64,000 nt of DNA, from assembly GCA_003282835.1 (NCBI GenBank), contig QBYL01000001.1:62001-126000 (forward strand), given 5' to 3'. The DNA comes from Pelagibacteraceae bacterium AG-325-J13 (lineage in GTDB: Bacteria; Pseudomonadota; Alphaproteobacteria; Pelagibacterales; Pelagibacteraceae). How positions within the stretch are numbered: position 1 is the stretch's first letter; every line of letters begins with the position of its first letter. The position numbers were made by a program, and so were the translations under genes. The notes below the pieces were generated by a model that did no database searches, was not told the origin of the DNA, and saw only the letters and a list, made by a program, of their open reading frames with translations. Below are positions 62,922 to 64,000 of the stretch, one piece after another.

Positions 62922-64000
62922 ATGAAAAATTATTTAGATTTCGAAAAAGAAATAAAAGCTCTAGAGGAAGAAGTTGAAGGCCTTAAAAGCCCATTCGGGT
63001 CGGAGGGTATCTCTGAAGTTGACACAAAAAAAATTCAGCAAACACAAGTTGAAATAAATCAAAAGCTAAAACAAACTTATGCAAATCTTAATAGTTGGCA
63101 AAAAACAATGGTTGCGCGACACGAAGATAGGCCAAGAGCAAATTTTTATATAAATAAAATATTCACACAATTTACTTTATTATCGGGCGATAGATACTTT
63201 GGAGATGATAAATCAGTTGTCGCTGGATTTGGATTAATTGACAACAAGTCTGTACTAATAATTGGTCAAGAAAAGGGTGAAGATCTTAACTCAAGAATAC
63301 AAAGAAATTTTGGAATGATGCGGCCTGAAGGATATAGGAAATGTATACGGTTGATGAAATTAGCTGACAGATTTCAAATACCTGTTATTACTTTTGTTGA
63401 TACACCAGGTGCCTACCCTGGAATTGGAGCTGAACAAAGAGGTCAAGCCTCTGCAATTGCAAATTCAATAGAGTGTTGCATGTCTCTGAAAGTCCCAAAT
63501 ATATCAATTATAATTGGTGAAGGTGGCTCTGGTGGAGCAATTGCTTTAGCTTCATCGAATAAAGTAATCATGCTAGAGAATTCAATTTTCTCTGTAATTT
63601 CTCCTGAAGGATGTGCTTCTATACTATGGAGGGATCCAAGTAAGTCACTTCAAGCTGCCGAAGCAATGAAAATGACTGCAAAAGATTTATTAAAATTGAA
63701 AATAATTGATGAAATTATTCCAGAACCATTAGGCGGAGCTCATAGAGATCCTGACACAATAGCACAGGATATTAAACATAATATAATTAAAAATCTGAGA
63801 AATTTTGAAAATTTATCGAGAGAACAGGTGTACGATCATCGAAAAACAAAATTTTTACAAATTGGCAGAGACCAGGGTTTTGCTAAGTCATCGCATACCT
63901 CTGATACAAGTCTGAGCTATAGAGAAACAGTTAATCAAAAATTAATATCCCACCTTGTTAAGAACAAAATACTATATCTTGGGTTAGGTATAGTAATTAT
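62922..64000 (+). CDS. accA: Acetyl-CoA carboxylase carboxyltransferase subunit alpha, 3' end outside window
   Basis: The frame begins MKNYLDFEKEIKALEEEVEG and stays open to the window end (359 complete codons). It pairs with AccD. GFGMMRPEGYRK-type and VDTPGAYPGIGAEQRGQ motifs, then EGGSGGAIALA and SVISPEGCASILWRD, are the AccA crotonase core. E. coli AccA is about 319 residues; here the frame passes the usual end by at least 40 residues and runs into a hydrophobic stretch (ILYLGLGIVI) at the window edge. A longer C-terminus is unusual. Confidence 0.93.
   Translation, partial: MKNYLDFEKEIKALEEEVEGLKSPFGSEGISEVDTKKIQQTQVEINQKLKQTYANLNSWQKTMVARHEDRPRANFYINKIFTQFTLLSGDRYFGDDKSVVAGFGLIDNKSVLIIGQEKGEDLNSRIQRNFGMMRPEGYRKCIRLMKLADRFQIPVITFVDTPGAYPGIGAEQRGQASAIANSIECCMSLKVPNISIIIGEGGSGGAIALASSNKVIMLENSIFSVISPEGCASILWRDPSKSLQAAEAMKMTAKDLLKLKIIDEIIPEPLGGAHRDPDTIAQDIKHNIIKNLRNFENLSREQVYDHRKTKFLQIGRDQGFAKSSHTSDTSLSYRETVNQKLISHLVKNKILYLGLGIVI

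Noticed and set aside
1-64000. CRISPR arrays, insertion sequences, prophage, tRNA or rRNA genes
   Set aside because: No repeat-spacer pattern, transposase, integrase or cloverleaf/rRNA sequence was found when reading the window.

Overview
This window is AT-rich, very densely packed bacterial DNA that reads as a member of the SAR11 group (Pelagibacterales, Alphaproteobacteria). The alphaproteobacterial signs are ChvI/ChvG followed by ahcY, GcrA next to argD-argF, and cytochrome c/kdsB/pheA together. SRP RNA sits directly before dnaX-ebfC-recR, and pyrF-trpB-trpA-accD-folC form one cluster. The SAR11 signs are the small lysine- and isoleucine-rich proteins, spacers often under 40 bases and a tandem glycine riboswitch in front of malate synthase G. 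I see no transposase, phage gene, CRISPR array, tRNA or rRNA. No gene-free stretch exceeds 300 bases; the longest are 50835-51103 and the riboswitch region 62646-62921.

Layout. 1-7533: end of polA, chvI-chvG, ahcY, tsaE and a probable MurNAc/GlcNAc kinase and uridylyltransferase pair (amgK/murU-like). 7523-9779: gpmA, a VanZ-like protein, a secreted nuclease and a transglycosylase lipoprotein. 9769-14996 (minus): msrA, a sulfurtransferase and an RND pump with its adaptor. 15031-18721: EamA transporter, AlkA-like glycosylase, and a purine phosphoribosyltransferase facing a purine permease. 18856-29028: lipoproteins, oligopeptidase B, a membrane J-protein, a GT9 glycosyltransferase, a DapA-like lyase, cfa, an unknown protein with an extremely basic tail, an MBL hydrolase and purE-purK. 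29029-31310 (minus): dioxygenase, SRAP protein, a 36-residue basic protein, a flavodoxin-fold oxidoreductase and a 45-residue membrane protein. 31323-36558: a small stand-alone gene with a structured leader and terminator, then rlmN, an ARH-like protein, rmuC, sbcB and trxA.

36555-48317 is a long minus-strand run: rnd, kdsD, lptC, lptB, aroA, cmk, rpsA, ihfB, pyrF, trpB, trpA, accD, folC. 48338-53435 holds an NDUFA9-like protein, an SMR transporter, a PiT-like permease, an aquaporin, gcrA and an orphan ABC-2 permease. 53441-64000 holds argD-argF, a membrane cytochrome c, kdsB-pheA, SRP RNA, dnaX-ebfC-recR, glcB with its riboswitch and the beginning of accA.

How the genes connect: kdsD, kdsB, lptB, lptC and the GT9 enzyme serve LPS; accA and accD are two subunits of one carboxyltransferase; argD and argF are arginine steps; trpA, trpB, aroA and pheA are aromatic steps. 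The glycine riboswitch ties malate synthase to glycine supply. Points worth a second look are the divergent TrpA/TrpB pair, the lysine-tailed coiled-coil protein, a possible dnaX frameshift site, the missing lptA and trpF, C-x-C zinc knuckles in AccD and RecR, small unlisted genes, and convergent genes whose stop codons interlock in four bases.
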